Source: Lepraria neglecta | Taxonomy: Eukaryota; Ascomycota; Lecanoromycetes; Lecanorales; Stereocaulaceae | Reading direction: 5' to 3' | Length of the DNA: 64,000 nt | NCBI GenBank assembly: GCA_033220425.1 | Contig: CM065646.1 | Coordinates: 6,021,501-6,085,500 of the forward strand | Shown: positions 59,911 to 64,000 of the stretch, in pieces | Layout of the letters: every line of letters begins with the position of its first letter | Position numbering within the stretch: position 1 is the stretch's first letter | Translations under genes and position numbers: made by a program | Notes under the pieces: model-generated | What the model was told of the DNA's origin: nothing | What the model saw: only the letters and a program-made list of their open reading frames with translations | Databases searched by the model: none

Positions 59911-62802
59911 GAACAGGTTGCTACTAGGACTATATCTCTAGCTATAGTTCTCCTACGTATAACGAATATTACCGTTTCTTCTATATCCTCGACGAGTATA
60001 CGCCGCCTCCGCCCTATTGGCCCGGGACCTCAAGACCTTAGATACTACCTACTTGAGCATCTATCGATGAATATATACAGAGCCGGACTCACCGGATTCG
60101 CTATAGTACGTTAATAATATATACTTTGCCGCCGGCTCTTGAGTTGTACGGGTGGGATGTGGAGTTACGTTATTAGCTTAACCGATTGAATCAGTTCTTC
60201 GGCTTGGTTAATAATGATTAGATACCTCCTTCTATTTATAATACGTCCTATAAAGAGAATCTCTACTAGCGGATACATATTGAGTTGGCGGAACTATATC
60301 CTCTGTAGCGGCGACGGCGTTTGGATTTGTTGGAGAAGACGAATCTAGGTTGGGAAAAGCGGCGGGTAGTGTTGGCTGGGTCTTTATAGCGGGATTCTGG
60401 GATATAAATATTATCTCGGTGACGTTGAGTTAAATAGTATAGTTTCTCTAGTCTCTAATTCGAACGACGGGGTCTACTATTTACAACATTTAAACTAGTC
60501 CTTAAATTTACTGCTGGCAATACCTATAGGTTGATTCTGTTATATTATACCTACTCTTACTAAGAGCTTTCTATCCGCCTATCTAGATAATAATCGAATC
60601 AAGATCCCTTTGCCTTATCTAGAAATACACCGTACTCGTATACCTTCTATCTTTACTATCACTACCGAATAACCCGCCTATAGTATTAAATCCTATAGCA
60701 CTTTATCCAGTCCGTATCTATATTTATACTTCTAGAGGTATAGGTAAGGGTAATACCGGTTTTAAGAACGCAGTTCGTAGGGGGAACAAAGTGATGATGG
60801 TTGTCTCCTTGGTATATCTATACGAACAATTCATCTCGTTTCCCGGAAGGTAAGGCCGAGCTACGCTATAGTCATTTATCAGGATAATACCTTTTAAACT
60901 ACTAGAGTAAGGTTAGTATAAAGCCAAGACGAAATAGCGGAAGAGCTATAGACCTACTATCGCCAGAATATATGCAGTAGTAGATGGCTTAGTAATTATA
61001 GATAGTTATTGCGGTCTTCCGACGATGCCCTCCCTTAGTTTGACGATCAAATCCTTCAATATAACCAACTTCGGACTATTATTAACAAAATATTCGATGT
61101 AATAGATATAGATACTAGCTAGCGGGTATTCAGTCTAGTCTTCTCTTAGATTAGCCAACTCTGTAAAGTTCGTGCGACCCTCGCCGCCGTTATATGAATC
61201 CCCCCTTCGAGCTCATCCGCATGTAGAGATAGGTTATCGAGCCGAGCGAATCCCAGAAGGCTTAGGACCATAGTAGCGGCGCGTAGTTTATATGCACGTT
61301 TAAAGTGGTTGGTGGTCGTTGGCGCAGGTATCCTCTTGCCAGCCTTGCGAGCAATTATATATTATCTAGTATATTTTACTTTCGCTTCGTCTTAGATCCT
61401 TTGATCCTCGGCGCGAAGAGCTATATTTTATACTAGCGAAGGCGGGTATATAATATAACGAATCTCGTAGGGAGGTAGTCATACCAGATCGGTAGTCCTA
61501 GAGATGTCTTAAGTATATAGCGTCCGCTTTATGTCGATCATCTTCGTCTACTATCATAACTAATTACCTACTACTTTCGCTGGCACGATAGTAAGAACGA
61601 TGCCTGACTTCGCTACGCTAATATTCCGGGCGGCGCTGTTCTTGACACACGGATAACTAACATTCCATTTGTGAGCCGATAGATATATATCGTAATGACT
61701 CCGTGGCTTCAATCTCTCTAGTAAGAGATGCTTGTTGTGATAAGGCGACGTTTCGAATTGTTGGATGATTTTGTATATATGGATTTCGATCCAGATAGAG
61801 TCGGATGTTAGCGTTACCCGAGTCGAATATCTGTATTGTCCGAGTTAACTAGAGTCCTTGATAGAAGCAATAATTCAGTTTAGACATCCCTAAACTAGAA
61901 TCTCGCCTGTAGATAGCTCCCCCCTATTAGAAAGCCTGCTGTCTTATCTAAGCCGCGCAGTATAGCTGATAAATGAATAGTACGATCTTCTTCATTTTGC
62001 CGTTGGGGGCTATAATAGATAATAACCCACGGAGGTTTCGTGTGTTCTGTATAGACCGGTTTCCCTTCTGTAGCTGAAACAATGACTCTATATACTACTA
62101 CGTTTTCTGAGACTATTGCGGACAGTCCTCTACCTTGGTTATATTAATGCTAGGGTGGTATTTAGTAGTAAGTAAACAGTAAGGTAGAGGTTGAAGCACT
62201 TATATCCTATCGCGATCCTCCTATTCTAATACCTCTAGATCTTTTGCAGCTACTCCAGCTACTACTACTCTACCTATCTTAATATTATATAACCTCGGAA
62301 CCCTACTATTATGAGCCTTGCTAACCTTTAACGCCTTCTCCTCGTCCTCTTCTATAGTATCCCCTTCCTCCTCTTACTCCTTCTCTTCCTAATTACTAGT
62401 ATAGCTACCGTTATTTGTGTCGGAACGGATAAGTACAGGATCGTTTGGAGGCCGGGTAGGAAATACCAGCAGGCTTGCTTGATTGAGGGGGAGAATTCAT
62501 AAGGCTTTGGGGCGGGGGATTTAGCGGGAGAGGTAGTAGAGTCTTCGCGTAGAGGATTCTGTGTATTATAGGTTATATTCTTAGGTCGTACCGTAAGAGA
62601 AGAATATCTGGCCCGGTAAGGTTATATAGAGGTATAATAGGGATAGTAATAATAGGAAGAATGAAATACGAAGAAGTAGAGGCCCTTCGCTAAGTTGGAA
62701 CGAAGAAGAATACTAGAGTACGTGATTTAGTGGCATCGGCGTACCGTAATTGACTAGGTTTACTAATATACCGCGGAAACGGACGTGAGGTGTGCCTATT
62801 GT

Positions 62803-63297
62803 TCAATATTTCACGCGGGCCCGCCGTTTTACTAGAGTATAGTTAGTAGGAGCGCGATCGAAGTAAAGTATAAGATACGTACCTCGCAGGCGCGTCTCAA
62901 TATGAAACGAGATAGGATTCTCGCCTATATTATATATCTGCAAGGTAGCCGCCTTGAATTTGCGGGCGTGATCAACTTCGACGTCATTTTTGCTAATACG
63001 ATAAAGAATTCGGTCGGTCGAGCCATTATAGATACCGTCCTCGCGTAAGACCTCTTTAAACATTCTAAATTCGATCTCGTCTAATATAATACTGGCTAGA
63101 GGTTTTTTCTCCTTAATAATATCGGAGGCGAAGAAAAGTATATTCGCCGTCGTCTCTGTCGACCGGATATAGAATCCTATTTCACCGAAGGTAAGCGGAC
63201 GCGCTATATATAGAGTACTATCCGTAGAGAGAGACAGTACGGCACGCCTTCTACGATTGCGATAGTGATTATAGGTATTATTAATCTTTCTGGCCAT
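62803..63297 (-). CDS. Intact 164-residue ORF of the large element, unknown
   Basis: This is an open frame in a RIP-decayed region, starting MARKINNTYNHYRNRRRR and ending RRARVKY, basic at both ends. The middle alternates hydrophobic and polar residues as in beta-rich folds (STLYIARPLTFGEIGFYI; AATLQIYNIGE). No Cys cluster, membrane helix or known motif is seen. About 10 bp upstream ends another gene-like region on the same strand (to 63,639), so the two may be transcribed together. The family is not recognised; it may be a structural or DNA-binding protein, which is a guess. Confidence 0.55.
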   Translation of the reverse strand: MARKINNTYNHYRNRRRRAVLSLSTDSTLYIARPLTFGEIGFYIRSTETTANILFFASDIIKEKKPLASIILDEIEFRMFKEVLREDGIYNGSTDRILYRISKNDVEVDHARKFKAATLQIYNIGENPISFHIETRLRGTYLILYFDRAPTNYTLVKRRARVKY

Positions 63298-64000
63298 ACC
63301 TAATTTGTAACTCTCCAGCTAGGGTTAGGGGATTCTAGGTGTGAAAACGGAGGGAAATACTGTTTCTAACTGCTGTAAGGCCTCGCTGAGCTTGGCCTGG
63401 TTCTCCGGTATCCCTAGGGACGTACTAACGATATATCTCCTTTCTATCTCTTTCTTTAATACTGCTCGAATCTCCTTATAGTAGGCCTATTCGACTATAA
63501 GGCCACGCGAAATAACCGAGACCGTCTAATTCCTGGGGTTAGTATTTTCGTAGAATTCGGTAGAAGGTGAAGAGGCTAGAGAGGAGGGGGAAATGCCGGC
63601 GGCGACGGCTGCGGGCTTGTACCGGTATTCTATAGCGGGCATATATATAAGATATAGAGTATTGATTAATACGTCGGTAGTAAGAGAAAGGAGTATAGGA
63701 AAGGATTAAAAGGTCGATATATAATATATAAAGAATAATTCCGTACTAAGCCTATAGTAATTAGCGTGTAATAAGCGATGTCCGACTCGAACGCCAAGCA
63801 TATTAAGCGCTGTTCGACTCGGATATCGAGAGTTATCCGACTCGAATACTATCTAATACTCGATATTATTCGACGCGTAGGCTGTTCCCTATATAGTATC
63901 TATATTGAGTACAGGTATAACTACTTGACTTTCGAGTAGGTTTCTCCCTTCATTTAATAATGGTCTTAGTTAAAAGAGTCTATATTAATGGAAGGGTATT

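Larger units (their letters stand above)
56361..64000. mobile_element. Large multi-gene inverted-repeat element, unclassified, runs off the right edge
   Basis: It starts with CATCGCGCTTTCCCAAA exactly where the Gypsy protease region stops. No matching right end occurs before 64,000, so it exceeds 7.6 kb. Gene-like readings: minus strand about 63,308-63,639 and 62,803-63,297, minus strand pieces about 61,900-62,760, plus strand about 59,905-61,450, and a long minus-strand one about 56,830-59,592 starting MAKIKGERLVAARKA. Most are broken by many stops, RIP-like. I recognise no transposase, integrase, polymerase or capsid motif. Large TIR elements with several genes include Polintons and other virus-like elements as well as big DNA transposons; I cannot decide, so it is described as a fossil. 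Confidence 0.6.

Overview
The window looks like a chromosome of a filamentous ascomycete (Pezizomycotina). The genes have many short GT..AG introns (44-148 bp), the families are fungal (fungal rhodopsin-like 7TM, GMC oxidoreductases, DHA2-type MFS, P450), and the repeats carry the C-to-T/G-to-A decay of repeat-induced point mutation (RIP), so a gene-bearing core of normal base content sits between AT-rich transposon deserts.

Left flank (1-8,610): fossil Ty3/Gypsy chromovirus copies. A whole-length copy (1,327-8,296) with both LTRs and a TATAT target duplication sits inside an older solo LTR of the opposite strand (1,209-8,605, target duplication CTTCT). A third copy runs off the left edge.

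Core, first half (9,490-23,000): a small secreted Cys protein, an F-box-family-like protein of reduced size, a DNA-transposon relic with 116-bp inverted repeats, an 84-bp TTAA-flanked hairpin, a 1,166-residue secreted Ser/Thr-rich protein with Kex2-type sites, then three decayed host genes, one of them apparently FHA plus protein kinase.

Core, second half (23,083-39,684): eight consecutive genes typical of secondary metabolism: MFS exporter, intracellular GMC oxidoreductase, secreted GMC oxidoreductase, 7TM rhodopsin-like protein, a LaeA-like methyltransferase with one unclear junction, P450, a meroterpenoid-cluster type methyltransferase and a hotdog thioesterase. No backbone enzyme (PKS, NRPS, terpene cyclase) is visible. 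I worked out exon structures for these; all close in frame except the first methyltransferase. I infer a tailoring/export cluster whose core enzyme is elsewhere or lost.

Right flank (39,981-64,000): nested fossils. There are pieces of at least four Gypsy copies, GC-rich non-autonomous inverted-repeat elements that stand out from the AT-rich background (47,347-48,299; 49,167-49,928; 50,400-51,024), a 238-bp tandem array, and, from 56,361 to beyond the right edge, a large multi-gene element I cannot classify. Its terminal 120 bp match the short element at 50,400-51,024, it interrupts a Gypsy copy, it carries at least four gene-like reading regions on both strands, one of them (62,803-63,297) fully open, and a CCG-N3-CGG motif recurs in its spacers. 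This is the best candidate for something undescribed.
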